A stretch of DNA of 64,000 nt from Paracoccus marinaquae (GTDB lineage Bacteria; Pseudomonadota; Alphaproteobacteria; Rhodobacterales; Rhodobacteraceae), in assembly GCF_018860165.1 (NCBI RefSeq), contig NZ_JAHKNG010000013.1:28165-92164 (forward strand). Direction: 5' to 3'. Under the pieces are notes generated by a model. That model did not search any database and had not been told where the DNA came from. It saw only the letters and a list, made by a program, of their open reading frames with translations. The position numbers were made by a program, and so were the translations under genes. Below are positions 29,025 through 37,527 of this stretch, one piece after another. Numbering within the stretch: the stretch's first letter is position 1; every line of letters starts with the position of its first letter.

Positions 29025-30581
29025 TCAGTGCGAATACATGCTGATCTGCTTGTCGTCCTTGCCGGCCATCTCGCGGCGCACGATCAGGTGGTTCAGCGCG
29101 CCGACATAGGCCTTGACCGAGGCCAGGATCGTGTCGGTATCCGCCGACTGGCCGTTGACGATACGGCCGTCCTCTTCCATCCGCACGCTGACCGTGGCCT
29201 GCGCGTCGGTGCCCTCGGTCACGGCATGCACCTGATACAGCTTCAGCCGGGCGTTATGCGGGAAGATCTGTTTCACCGCATTGAAACAGGCGTCCACGGG
29301 GCCATCGCCGGTGGCATGGACGCTTTTCTCTGCGCCATCGACCAACATGGTCAGATCGGCGGACTGACCGTCGCTGCCGCAGACCACGCGCAGATGCTTG
29401 ACCTGCAGGTGATCCTCGCCGGTATTGGCGGCAGCGTCCTGCACCAGCGCGACGATATCGTCGTCATAGACCTCTTTCTTGCGGTCGGCCAAGGCCTTGA
29501 AGCGCACGAAGATGTCCTTCAGCTGGTTGTCGCCCACCTCATAGCCCAGATCGGCCAGCTTGGCGCGCAACGCGGCGCGGCCGGAATGCTTGCCCATGGC
29601 GATGTTGGTCTCGTTCAGGCCGATATCGGCGGGGCGCATGATCTCGAAGGTTTCGACATTCTTCAGCACGCCGTCCTGATGGATGCCGCTTTCGTGCAGA
29701 AAGGCGTTCTTGCCGACGATCGCCTTGTTGAACTGCACCGGAAAGCCCGAGACCTGCGCCACCCGGCGCGACAGCCCCATGATCTTGGTCGTGTCGATGC
29801 CTGTGTCATAGGGCATGATGTCGTGGCGCACGCGCATCGCCATCACCACCTCTTCCAGCGCGGTATTGCCGGCGCGCTCGCCCAGGCCGTTGATGGTGCA
29901 TTCGATCTGCCGCGCGCCGGCCTCGACGGCCGCGAGGCTGTTCGCCGTCGCCATGCCCAGATCGTTGTGGCAATGGGTGGCGAAGATCACCCGATCGGCG
30001 CCCGGCACCCGCTCCAGCAGCATGCGGATCAGATCGGCGCTTTCGCGCGGCGCGGTGTAGCCCACCGTGTCGGGGATGTTGATCGTGGTGGCGCCGCATT
30101 TGATGGCGATCTCGACCACCCGGCACAGGTAGTCATGTTCGGTGCGCGTGGCATCCATCGGCGACCACTGCACGTTGTCGCACAGGTTGCGGGCATGGGT
30201 GACGGTCTGTTCGATCCGCTCGGCCATCTGGTCCATGTCCAGATTGGGAATGGCCCGGTGCAGCGGCGAGGTGCCGATGAAGGTATGGATGCGCGGGCGG
30301 CGGGCATGTTTCACCGCCTCCCAGCAGCGGTCGATATCGGGCAGCTGCGCGCGGGCCAGCCCGCAGATGACGCTGTTCTTCGCCTGTTTGGCGATTTCCG
30401 TGACGGCGGCGAAATCGCCCTCCGAGGCGATGGGAAAGCCCGCCTCGATGATATCCACGCCCATCTCGTCCAGCATCTGGGCGATTTCCAGCTTTTCGGC
30501 ATGGGACATGGTGGCGCCGGGCGACTGCTCGCCATCGCGCAGGGTGGTGTCGAAGATATAGACGTGATTGCTGTCGGTCAT
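29025..30581 (-). CDS. leuA: 2-isopropylmalate synthase
   Basis: LeuA condenses acetyl-CoA with 2-oxoisovalerate, the first step to leucine. The catalytic DRE-TIM domain begins with IFDTTLRDGEQSPGATM and includes the metal-binding HCHNDLGMATANSLAAVEAGA block. The C-terminal LeuA dimer/allosteric domain (about residues 395-518) should give leucine feedback. Length 518 aa from ATG 30581. Expression looks leucine-controlled: a 32-codon leucine-rich leader reading frame ends 78 nt upstream of the start, with alternative pairings that reach the ribosome-binding region. Confidence 0.96.
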   Translation of the reverse strand: MTDSNHVYIFDTTLRDGEQSPGATMSHAEKLEIAQMLDEMGVDIIEAGFPIASEGDFAAVTEIAKQAKNSVICGLARAQLPDIDRCWEAVKHARRPRIHTFIGTSPLHRAIPNLDMDQMAERIEQTVTHARNLCDNVQWSPMDATRTEHDYLCRVVEIAIKCGATTINIPDTVGYTAPRESADLIRMLLERVPGADRVIFATHCHNDLGMATANSLAAVEAGARQIECTINGLGERAGNTALEEVVMAMRVRHDIMPYDTGIDTTKIMGLSRRVAQVSGFPVQFNKAIVGKNAFLHESGIHQDGVLKNVETFEIMRPADIGLNETNIAMGKHSGRAALRAKLADLGYEVGDNQLKDIFVRFKALADRKKEVYDDDIVALVQDAAANTGEDHLQVKHLRVVCGSDGQSADLTMLVDGAEKSVHATGDGPVDACFNAVKQIFPHNARLKLYQVHAVTEGTDAQATVSVRMEEDGRIVNGQSADTDTILASVKAYVGALNHLIVRREMAGKDDKQISMYSH

Positions 30582-30591
30582 GGCCTGGTCT

Positions 30592-30663
30592 TTCTTACGC
30601 GGTCTGGTCAGGAAGGATCCGGGCACGGACCTGACTGAGCGGCGGCCCGGAAGACCCGCTCAG
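30592..30663 (-). promoter_or_regulatory. Candidate leucine attenuator upstream of leuA
   Basis: In the leuA leader RNA, one hairpin (8-bp CTGAGCGG/CCGCTCAG, 30635-30663) covers the leader-peptide stop, and a second (6-bp GTCAGG/CCTGAC) spans 30607-30635. The segment CAGACCGCGTAAGAA (30606-30592), just before the leuA ribosome-binding site, can instead pair with the leader codons: 9 bp with CGCGGTCTG or 8 bp with TTCTTACG. No T run follows, so control is more likely translational than by a classical terminator. Inference from sequence. Confidence 0.55.
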
Positions 30664-30758
30664 CGCAGCGTAAGAAGCAGCAGACCGCGGAGCTGCACGG
30701 CCAGACGCGCGCCGAAGGGCGCGGTGGTGGCGGTGGCGATTTGGCGCATCCGAGTCAT
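30660..30758 (-). CDS. Leucine-rich leader peptide of leuA (32 aa)
   Basis: ATG 30758 opens a 32-codon frame ending at TGA 30660. Seven residues are leucine, including four in a row (codons 26-29: CTG CTG CTT CTT) and another at 31, close to the stop. This is the pattern of leader peptides at which ribosomes stall when charged tRNA-Leu is scarce. A second in-frame ATG lies at codon 4. No strong ribosome-binding site is seen. The frame is too short to be found by ordinary gene calling. Confidence 0.65.
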   Translation of the reverse strand: MTRMRQIATATTAPFGARLAVQLRGLLLLTLR

Positions 30759-30845
30759 GGCGCGGACTATGCAGCCCGTGGCGTCACTTGGAAAGCGAAA
30801 AGATGTCATCCGTGCTTGGAGCGACGGCGATTCGCCGCCGCGCAG

Positions 30846-30875
30846 TCATTTTTTACTGTCAACCAGTCAAAATGA
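30846..30875. promoter_or_regulatory. 30-bp interrupted palindrome between leuA and usp
   Basis: Arms TCATTTT and AAAATGA (7 bp, perfect) enclose a second CTG/CAG pairing around TCAAC. The site lies between the divergent leuA leader (30758) and usp (30996) and contains TTGACA read on the minus strand, so it could be an operator over the leuA promoter. No binding protein can be named. Confidence 0.3.
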
Positions 30876-30995
30876 CGAAGCACCATCCGAAAGGCCGGCA
30901 CTATCACGATTTCGTCATGTTTTTCTGGCTCTGAAATCCGCCCCGTGGCAAGGGACCGGCACTGACGTGAACGAAAAACAACCGCAGGGGGTAAC

Positions 30996-31430
30996 ATGTC
31001 ACGAAAGATCGTCGTCGGCTTCGACGGCAGCGACGCCTCGCGTCGTGCACTGGACTTCGCCATCAGCCGCGCCAAGGCACAGGGCGACAGCATCCTGATC
31101 GCCCATGTTCTGGAATGGTCGCCCTACAGCTTCCTCACCCCGAACGAGATCGAGGAACGCCACAAGCGCCGTCAGGAGGAGCTGACCCGCGCCAAGGAGG
31201 CAATCATCGATCCCGTCGTCAAGACCGTCGAGGCGGCGGGCATCCCGGTCGCTTCGGTGATGAAATACGGGCACATCGCCGAAACGCTGTGCGACATCGC
31301 CCGCGATGAGGGCGCGGCGCTGATCTTCATCGGCCGGATGGGCAATTCGGGCCTGTCCAGCCGCATCTTCGGCTCGGTCGCGGGCACGCTGGCGCAGGTC
31401 GCGCCGGTGCCGGTGACGATCGTGCCGTAA
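30996..31430 (+). CDS. Universal stress protein (UspA family, ATP-binding type)
   Basis: A single Usp domain of 144 residues. The N-terminal KIVVGFDGSDASRRALDFA and the C-terminal phosphate-binding pattern GRMGNSGLSSRIFGSVA (G-2x-G-9x-G-S) suggest that it binds ATP. Its stop lies 22 nt before the AGCS symporter start, so the two are probably co-transcribed; Usp proteins beside transporters often modulate them. Target not known. Confidence 0.9.
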   Translation: MSRKIVVGFDGSDASRRALDFAISRAKAQGDSILIAHVLEWSPYSFLTPNEIEERHKRRQEELTRAKEAIIDPVVKTVEAAGIPVASVMKYGHIAETLCDIARDEGAALIFIGRMGNSGLSSRIFGSVAGTLAQVAPVPVTIVP

Positions 31431-31452
31431 ACGATACAAGGGGAGGAACTAC

Positions 31453-33000
31453 ATGACACGACACACAAACCTTCTGGCGCCGGCCGCTTTGTCTGCCGGC
31501 CTGCTGACCGCAGCCCCGGCAATGGCCCAGAGCCTTGATGAAAAGGTGAACGAGGTCTTCGCCACCGCGACCGGCCCCTATGTCAGCTTCATCTTCTCGA
31601 ATTTTCCCGGAACCAACTATCCCTGGATCGTTGCCTGGCTGGTGATCGCCGCGACGGTCTTTTCCATCTATTTCGGCTTTATCCAGTTCCGCGCCTTCCC
31701 GCATTCCATTGCACTGGTCAGGGGCGATTATTCCGACCCCAATGACGCGGGCGAGGTCAGTCATTTCCAGGCGCTGGCGACGGCGCTGTCGGGCACGGTC
31801 GGGCTTGGCAATATCGCCGGGGTCGCGGTCGCCGTCGGCATCGGCGGCCCGGGTGCCACCTTCTGGATGATCCTCGCCGGCCTTCTGGGCATGGCGTCGA
31901 AATTCACCGAATGCACCCTGGGCGTGAAGTATCGCAACGAATATGACGACGGCACCGTCTCGGGCGGGCCGATGTATTACATGGTCAAGGGCTTTGCCGA
32001 GCGGAACCTGCCCGGCGGCAAGTTCCTGGCTATCCTGTTCGCGATCTTCTGCATCCTCGGCTCGTTCGGGGGCGGCAACATGTTCCAGTCCAATCAGGCC
32101 CATGCCCAGATCGCCAATGTGTTCGGCGATTATCCCGGCTGGATCACCGGGCTGGTCTTTGCCGTGGTGGTCTTCCTGGTCATCGTCGGCGGGTTGAAAT
32201 CCATCGCCCGCGTGACCGAGAAGGTCGTCCCCTTCATGGGCATCCTCTATGTCGGCACGGCGCTGATCATCATCCTGATGAACTTCGACCAGATCGGCAC
32301 CGCCTTCGGCCAGATCTTCGAGGGCGCCTTCACCGGCCTCGGCATCGCCGGCGGCATGGTCGGCGCGCTGATCCAGGGCTTCCGCCGCGCCGCCTTCTCG
32401 AACGAGGCCGGCGTCGGTTCCGCCGCCATCGCCCATTCGGCCGTGCGCACCAAGGAGCCGATCACCGAGGGCTTCGTCTCGCTGCTGGAACCCTTCATCG
32501 ACACCGTGGTGATCTGCACCATGACCGCGCTGGTCATCATCATCACCGGCCAGCTGATGATCGATCCTGCCACCGGCCAGGTGATCCTGAACGAGGCCGG
32601 CACCGCGATCCAGACCGCCGACGGCAGCACGGGCGTCGCCCTGACCTCGGCCGCCTTCAGCAGCGCCTTCGGCTGGTTCCGCTATGTGCTGGCCGTCGCG
32701 GTGGTCCTCTTCGCCTTCTCGACGATGATCTCGTGGAGCTATTACGGGCTGAAGGCCTGGACCTTCCTGTTCGGCGAGGGTCACACGAAAGAGCTGACCT
32801 TCAAGGTGATCTTCTGCGTCTTCACCTGGATCGGCGCCGCGGCCAGCCTCGGCCCGGTGATCGACTTCTCGGACGCGGCGATCTTCTCGATGGCGGTGGT
32901 CAATATCTTCGCGCTGTACTTCCTGATGCCGATCGTCAAGCGCGAGATGCACAGCTATCTGTCGCGGCTGAAATCGGGCGAAATCCGGAAGTTCGCCTGA
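31453..33000 (+). CDS. Alanine/glycine:cation symporter (AGCS family)
   Basis: A sodium- or proton-coupled amino-acid carrier of about eleven membrane segments, with AGCS blocks VSHFQALATALSGTVGLGNIAGVAVA, GPGATFWMI and FSNEAGVGSAAIAHSAVRTKEP. The 515-residue protein has an N-terminal signal-peptide-like extension (cut near AMA-QSL) that is present in many members. GGGGAGGA precedes the ATG. It is followed by a strong terminator and probably forms one unit with usp. Confidence 0.92.
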   Translation: MTRHTNLLAPAALSAGLLTAAPAMAQSLDEKVNEVFATATGPYVSFIFSNFPGTNYPWIVAWLVIAATVFSIYFGFIQFRAFPHSIALVRGDYSDPNDAGEVSHFQALATALSGTVGLGNIAGVAVAVGIGGPGATFWMILAGLLGMASKFTECTLGVKYRNEYDDGTVSGGPMYYMVKGFAERNLPGGKFLAILFAIFCILGSFGGGNMFQSNQAHAQIANVFGDYPGWITGLVFAVVVFLVIVGGLKSIARVTEKVVPFMGILYVGTALIIILMNFDQIGTAFGQIFEGAFTGLGIAGGMVGALIQGFRRAAFSNEAGVGSAAIAHSAVRTKEPITEGFVSLLEPFIDTVVICTMTALVIIITGQLMIDPATGQVILNEAGTAIQTADGSTGVALTSAAFSSAFGWFRYVLAVAVVLFAFSTMISWSYYGLKAWTFLFGEGHTKELTFKVIFCVFTWIGAAASLGPVIDFSDAAIFSMAVVNIFALYFLMPIVKREMHSYLSRLKSGEIRKFA

Positions 33001-33023
33001 ACTCCTACGGCGACACGACACCG

Positions 33024-33052
33024 GGCGGGGCCATCGCGGCCCCGCCTTTTTT
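33024..33052 (+). terminator. Rho-independent terminator of the AGCS gene
   Basis: A perfect 9-bp stem GGCGGGGCC / GGCCCCGCC with loop ATCGC, followed by six T residues. Confidence 0.92.
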
Positions 33053-33088
33053 GTTCGTGGCTGGGCCTTTCCGGCCGAACGTTCCGAA

Positions 33089-33199
33089 GTGCTGAAGTAC
33101 GTCGGCAACATCATCTCTTGTGCCACCGAGGATGACGTGATGCGGGTAAAGGCCATCGCCCGTCGCTTCGCGGGCTATCCGCACGCGATGGATCACTGA
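33089..33199 (+). CDS. Possible small ORF or gene remnant (36 codons)
   Basis: A GTG-initiated frame reads VLKYVGNIISCATEDDVMRV then KAIARRFAGYPHAMDH. The frame stays open upstream to the terminator without a start. The peptide looks protein-like (mixed charged and hydrophobic), but there is no ribosome-binding site. It may be the tail of a decayed gene left between the AGCS terminator and pcs. Not recognised. Confidence 0.2.
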   Translation: MLKYVGNIISCATEDDVMRVKAIARRFAGYPHAMDH

Positions 33200-33250
33200 G
33201 CGGCTGGTAACGGCGGCCTCGCGCGACGACGGTCCCGGCGGTTTTGCGCG

Positions 33251-33943
33251 TCAGGCGCGCTGCGGCAGCAATTGCTGTACCGCCCCGGCCAGCATCAGCC
33301 ACAGCGAGGTCAGCACCAGCCCCCAGATCGCCCAGCTTGACGGGTGGAAATCGACCCAGGCGGCGCGGCCGGCGAAGACCACCCACAGGATCGCCACCGG
33401 CAGGGAGACTGCCCGCCAGCGCTCGGTCCGCACGGGATGGATGAACTTGATGTTTGTGAACATGGCGACGGTCAGCGCGACCACGATGACCAGGATCACC
33501 GTCCAGTGCGGCCGGGTGGCGAACAGCACCAGCACCACCATGTTCCAGCAGCCGGGAAAGCCGGCAAAGGAATTGTCGGTCGTCTTCATCCGCGTATCGG
33601 CGAAATAGATGACGCTGCCATAGACGATCACCAGCACCGCGAACCAGCCGGTCCAGCCCGACAGCAGCCCCGACTGGAACAGCGCGAAGGCGGGGATGAA
33701 GACATAGGTCAGATAGTCGATGATCAGATCCATCAGCACACCGTCATAGGTGGGCCAGTTGCTCTTGACATGATAGCGCCGGGCCAGCGGGCCATCGACG
33801 CCATCGACCACCAGCGCCACGACCAGCCACAGGAACATGAGCGACCATCTGCCCTCTGCCGCCGCCAGCATTGCCAGCATGGCCAGAACCGCGCCGGTCG
33901 CGGTCAGCAGATGGACGGACAGAGCCTTGTGTCGCAATTGCAT
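33251..33943 (-). CDS. pcs: Phosphatidylcholine synthase
   Basis: Pcs makes phosphatidylcholine directly from CDP-diacylglycerol and choline at the inner membrane. The CDP-alcohol phosphotransferase signature is intact: DGVDGPLAR, then DGVLMDLIID, giving the metal-binding aspartates. About seven or eight hydrophobic segments, 230 residues. Such enzymes are typical of host-associated or marine alphaproteobacteria with phosphatidylcholine membranes. Monocistronic, 48 nt below the sseB-like gene. Confidence 0.93.
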   Translation of the reverse strand: MQLRHKALSVHLLTATGAVLAMLAMLAAAEGRWSLMFLWLVVALVVDGVDGPLARRYHVKSNWPTYDGVLMDLIIDYLTYVFIPAFALFQSGLLSGWTGWFAVLVIVYGSVIYFADTRMKTTDNSFAGFPGCWNMVVLVLFATRPHWTVILVIVVALTVAMFTNIKFIHPVRTERWRAVSLPVAILWVVFAGRAAWVDFHPSSWAIWGLVLTSLWLMLAGAVQQLLPQRA

Positions 33944-33991
33944 GCGTTCGTTCTGTCAGTTTGATGACAACCGCGCAACCGCCCAGATCGC

Positions 33992-34732
33992 TCAGCGCAG
34001 GATCGGCGGGCCTTTCGGGCCGGCAGGAGGCGCCGGCACCTCGGGCAGGGTCAGGTCGAAACGCAGGGCAGTGGGCGGCGGCGCGGCCTCGGAAAAGCTG
34101 ATGTCCACCCCGCCCGACTGCGGCGGCAGAAAGGCCAGCGCCTCGGCCAGCGCCTTGGCAATGGCCGGCTGATGCCCGGCCCCGGCGCCCGAGATCAGCA
34201 GCAGATGCCCGGCGATCCCGGCCTCGCCCCGCACCCCGGCCAGCGCCGCCCCGCTGATCAGCCCGCGCATGTCGCCGAGGCGCGCGGCCAGCGGCCCGGC
34301 CAATGCGGCGACCGTTTCGGGTGCGGGTCCGGTCAGGTGCAGGCGGGCCTCGCCTGTCTCGGGTGCGACGGCCAGCGCCCCCGACAGCCAGTCCAGCATC
34401 GCCGCATCCAGCAGCATCTCGGACGGATGGCCCGGATTGACCAGAAGCCCGGTTTCCGCGCCGCGCAGCATCTCGGCGAGGACCCGGCCCGGCATCGCCG
34501 CATAGGCGACCGGCGCCCCGAAGAACCCGGCCAGCCGGTCCTCGCTGTCGCAGGCCAGCGCCACCGGCCCCGTCTCCAGCGGAAAGATGCGCAACTCGAC
34601 TTGGTCGCCCACGGGTTCGGCGGTCAGCGCCACGGAAAGTTCCGTATCCGCCAGGCGCGACAGCATCTGCGACCGCTGCGGGGCGGTGGCGGCATGAAAG
34701 GGCGTGGCGGCAAGATCATCAAGCGCGGTCAT
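33992..34732 (-). CDS. SseB family protein
   Basis: The N-terminal half (ADTELSVALTAEPVGDQVELRIFPLETGPVALACDSEDRLAGF) and the LLVNPGHPSEMLL stretch (about residue 95-108) resemble the SseB N-terminal domain, whose E. coli member was linked to serine sensitivity and rhodanese activity. The second half is alanine/proline-rich and less conserved. 246 aa, soluble, no signal. Biochemical role unknown. Confidence 0.72.
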   Translation of the reverse strand: MTALDDLAATPFHAATAPQRSQMLSRLADTELSVALTAEPVGDQVELRIFPLETGPVALACDSEDRLAGFFGAPVAYAAMPGRVLAEMLRGAETGLLVNPGHPSEMLLDAAMLDWLSGALAVAPETGEARLHLTGPAPETVAALAGPLAARLGDMRGLISGAALAGVRGEAGIAGHLLLISGAGAGHQPAIAKALAEALAFLPPQSGGVDISFSEAAPPPTALRFDLTLPEVPAPPAGPKGPPILR

Positions 34733-34798
34733 GACAGGGCCTTCTGCGGTGAGGGCCCTGCCCTACCCGCCCGGCCGCGATGGGACAAGGGCACGGCC

Positions 34799-34815
34799 GG
34801 GGCGAATCACGCCCC
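34799..34815. terminator. Hairpin downstream of bamE
   Basis: GGGGCG / CGCCCC, 6 bp, loop AATCA, 7 nt downstream of the bamE stop. It has no T run; either a weak terminator or a transcript stabiliser. Confidence 0.3.
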
Positions 34816-34821
34816 GCCGGA

Positions 34822-35271
34822 TCAGTCGACGATATCCGCGGCCTGGAAGTTCCCGAGATTGCCAAGCAGCTGCCGGACGAATGAGATCTCGGTGATGCTG
34901 CCCTCGGTCACGCGGCGCGACAGCACCACGACACGGCCGCGCTCAAGGCCGAATCGCTCGACATTGGTGACGGTGCCACCCGCGTCGAACGAGATCGCCA
35001 CCACCTGCCGGTTGATCTCCTGCGGCTCGGCGGCCCCGTAGATACGCCAGCGCGAGCCGACATAATACCAGCCAGAGCCGGTCAGCACCCCCTGCGTCGA
35101 CGGCACGCCCAGCATCCCCGGCAGTTCGGCCGTGCTGGTCTGCCCGACCACGACCTGCGCCAGATCTTCCTCGGGCGGGATGAAGCCGTGATTTCGATAG
35201 ACCGGAGCGCAGGCGGCAAGCGCGAATATGGCTAGAAAAGCCAGGATCAGCAGGTTCCTGATGGCAGCCAT
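34822..35271 (-). CDS. bamE: Outer membrane assembly factor BamE (SmpA/OmlA)
   Basis: A lipoprotein signal with lipobox LAAC (C21) and a 128-residue mature part with the BamE pattern: VVVGQTSTAELPGMLGVPS, WYYVGSRW and a closing beta-strand region. It is a subunit of the BAM complex that inserts outer-membrane barrels. Divergent from yceD, as in other Rhodobacteraceae. Confidence 0.9.
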   Translation of the reverse strand: MAAIRNLLILAFLAIFALAACAPVYRNHGFIPPEEDLAQVVVGQTSTAELPGMLGVPSTQGVLTGSGWYYVGSRWRIYGAAEPQEINRQVVAISFDAGGTVTNVERFGLERGRVVVLSRRVTEGSITEISFVRQLLGNLGNFQAADIVD

Positions 35272-35419
35272 GAAAGCACTTCCTTTGCTCGGGCGGGTTG
35301 ACGCGGCCCGCCCCGCTTAGCAAACTCGGCCACCGCGCTCAAGAATGTCCATCCGCAACCGAGGCTTGCACACCCCCCCCGGTCGGAAACCACCCCTTGA
35401 AGGACGCCCGAAGATCTCG

Positions 35420-35962
35420 ATGACCACCCCGACCCCGCTGACCCATCGCCTGCGCGTCGCCCATCTGAACCCGCGCCAGCCGACGCCCTTCCTGTTGCAG
35501 CCCGATTCCGCGACCCGGCAGGGCATCGCCGGGGAACTGGGTCTCAGCAGCCTGCCGAAGCTGGCCTTTCAGGGCGAGATCCGGGCCGAGGGCGGGGAGG
35601 GCTGGGCGCTGGCCGGGCGCCTGACCGCAACGGTGGTGCAGCCCTGCGTGGTGACGCTGAAGCCGGTCCGGACCAGCCTCGACGAGGCGGTCGAGCGGCA
35701 TTATTCGCCGCATCTGGCGGCCCCCGAGGGCGACGGGATCGAGATGCCCGACGAGACGCAGGAGCCGCTTGGCCAGTTCATCGACCTCGCGGCGGTGATG
35801 ATCGAGGAACTGACGCTGGCGCTGCCGGACTATCCCCGCGCCGAGGGCGCCGAACTGGCCCCGGCCGCGCCGGATGAGCCCCCCACCGACACCCGCCGCC
35901 CCTTCGCGGGGCTGGACAGGCTGCTGGGCGGCACAGGTGACGGCAACGAGCCGGAGCGGTGA
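35420..35962 (+). CDS. DUF177 (YceD) family protein
   Basis: A 180-residue acidic protein of the YceD/DUF177 family, recognised by [32 protein letters not shown] and [21 protein letters not shown]. YceD proteins nearly always precede rpmF, as here, and have been tied to rRNA processing. Start ATG 35420. The C-terminus is proline-rich. Confidence 0.88.
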   Translation: MTTPTPLTHRLRVAHLNPRQPTPFLLQPDSATRQGIAGELGLSSLPKLAFQGEIRAEGGEGWALAGRLTATVVQPCVVTLKPVRTSLDEAVERHYSPHLAAPEGDGIEMPDETQEPLGQFIDLAAVMIEELTLALPDYPRAEGAELAPAAPDEPPTDTRRPFAGLDRLLGGTGDGNEPER

Positions 35963-36046
35963 TTCCCCGGCGTTGCAGGAAGGTCACAGGATCGCATCGG
36001 CGCCATGCCACGCCGCGGCAGGGCTGGCGCTGGCGGGCGGATCTGG

Positions 36047-36084
36047 CGCATTTAAGGGAAATGCGTCGCCGCAAGGTCTTGCGG
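36047..36084 (+). promoter_or_regulatory. Two tandem hairpins upstream of rpmF
   Basis: CGCATTT/AAATGCG (loop AAGGG) and CGCAA/TTGCG (loop GGTC) lie side by side in the 223-nt gap before rpmF. They may be processing or attenuation elements in the yceD-rpmF-plsX-fabH transcript. No binding protein can be named. Confidence 0.35.
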
Positions 36085-36185
36085 GCGTCATCGTCATCGC
36101 GTATTTGCGCGGTTCATTTACGAATTCAAGACACACGGTGCATGGACGCCCACGCGCGGCCAGTACCCCGAACCGAGGTTGTGAC

Positions 36186-36392
36186 ATGGCTGTCCCTCAG
36201 AACCGCGTAACCCGCTCCAAGCGCAACATGCGCCGCGCACATGACGCCCTGGTGGCCGGGAACCCGAACGAATGCACCAATTGTGGCGAACTGAAGCGCC
36301 CGCATCACGTCTGCCCGTCCTGTGGCCATTATGCCGACCGTGAAGTGGTCGCGCAGGCCAACGAGATCGACCTGGACGACGACGCGGCCTGA
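36186..36392 (+). CDS. rpmF: Large-subunit ribosomal protein bL32
   Basis: 68 residues beginning [20 protein letters not shown], with the zinc knuckle CTNC...CPSC of bL32 intact. It is followed by plsX in the conserved rpmF-plsX-fabH cluster linking ribosome and membrane-lipid synthesis. Confidence 0.98.
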   Translation: MAVPQNRVTRSKRNMRRAHDALVAGNPNECTNCGELKRPHHVCPSCGHYADREVVAQANEIDLDDDAA

Positions 36393-36414
36393 TCCGGGCC
36401 GGCAACGCCACCCG

Positions 36415-37527
36415 ATGACCGCCGCTTCCCCGACAGACCCAACACCGCGCGCCCCCGAGGACCGGGGCAGCGTGGTGATTTCGGTTGACGCGATGGGCGG
36501 CGACCGCGGCCCCGCGGTCGTGGTGGCCGGCATGGCCGAAAGCGCCCGCAAGAACCCCGAGATCAGCTTTGTCGTGCATGGCGACGAGGCCGAGCTGAGC
36601 CGCCTGATCGCGCGCCGCCGGGATCTGGCCGGCCGCTGCGACATCCGCCACGCCCCCGGCGTGGTGACGATGGAGGACAAGCCCAGCCAGGTGGTGCGCA
36701 AGGGTGGCGACAGCTCGATGTGGGCGGCCATCGAATCGGTCCGTTCGGGCGAGGCCGGCGCCGCCGTCAGCTGCGGCAATACCGGCGCGCTGATGGCGCT
36801 GTCGATGCTCAGGCTGCGCAGGCTGCCGGGCGTGAACCGTCCGGCCATCGCCTGCCTCTGGCCATCGAAGAACCCGCAGGGCTTCAACATCATGCTGGAT
36901 GTCGGCGCCGATATCCGCGCCGATGCCCCGGATCTGCTGCAATATGCGATGATGGGCGCCTCTTACGCGCGCAACGGGCTGATGGTGCAGCGCCCGCGGG
37001 TCGGGCTGCTGAATGTCGGCACCGAGGAACACAAGGGCCGCCCGGAACTGAAGGAAGCCAACGAGCTGATCGCGGCGGCGGCCGACAGCGGCGGCTTCGA
37101 CTATCTGGGCTTCGTCGAGGGCGGCGATCTGCCCTCGTCGCGCGTCGATGTGATCGTGACCGACGGGTTTACCGGAAATGTTGCCTTGAAGACCGGCGAA
37201 GGGACGGCCAAGCTGGTGGGTGAATTTCTCAGAGCAGCCTTCGCCAATTCGATCATGTCCAAATTTGCCGCCCTGCTGGCGATGACCTCGCTGAAACGCC
37301 TGCAAAAGCGTATCGACCCGCGCCGCGTCAATGGCGGCATCTTCCTTGGCCTGAACGGCACCGTCATCAAGTCGCATGGCTCGGCTGACGCGACCGGCGT
37401 CTCGGCGGCGATCAAGCTGGCCTTCACGCTGGCGAAATCGGGCTTTCAGGACCGGCTGGCCGCGCGCGTGGCGCAAAGCGCCGCGGCCTCGGCCGGCACC
37501 GGTGGCGAAGCGGAGGCGGCATCGTGA
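36415..37527 (+). CDS. plsX: Phosphate acyltransferase PlsX
   Basis: PlsX converts acyl-ACP to acyl-phosphate for phospholipid synthesis. Motifs: VISVDAMGGDRGPAVVV, GDSSMWAAIESVRSGEAGAAVSCGNTGALMA, RPAIACLWP and GFTGNVALKTGEGTA. 370 aa. ATG 36415 starts 22 nt after rpmF. The stop overlaps the fabH start as GTGA. Confidence 0.96.
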   Translation: MTAASPTDPTPRAPEDRGSVVISVDAMGGDRGPAVVVAGMAESARKNPEISFVVHGDEAELSRLIARRRDLAGRCDIRHAPGVVTMEDKPSQVVRKGGDSSMWAAIESVRSGEAGAAVSCGNTGALMALSMLRLRRLPGVNRPAIACLWPSKNPQGFNIMLDVGADIRADAPDLLQYAMMGASYARNGLMVQRPRVGLLNVGTEEHKGRPELKEANELIAAAADSGGFDYLGFVEGGDLPSSRVDVIVTDGFTGNVALKTGEGTAKLVGEFLRAAFANSIMSKFAALLAMTSLKRLQKRIDPRRVNGGIFLGLNGTVIKSHGSADATGVSAAIKLAFTLAKSGFQDRLAARVAQSAAASAGTGGEAEAAS

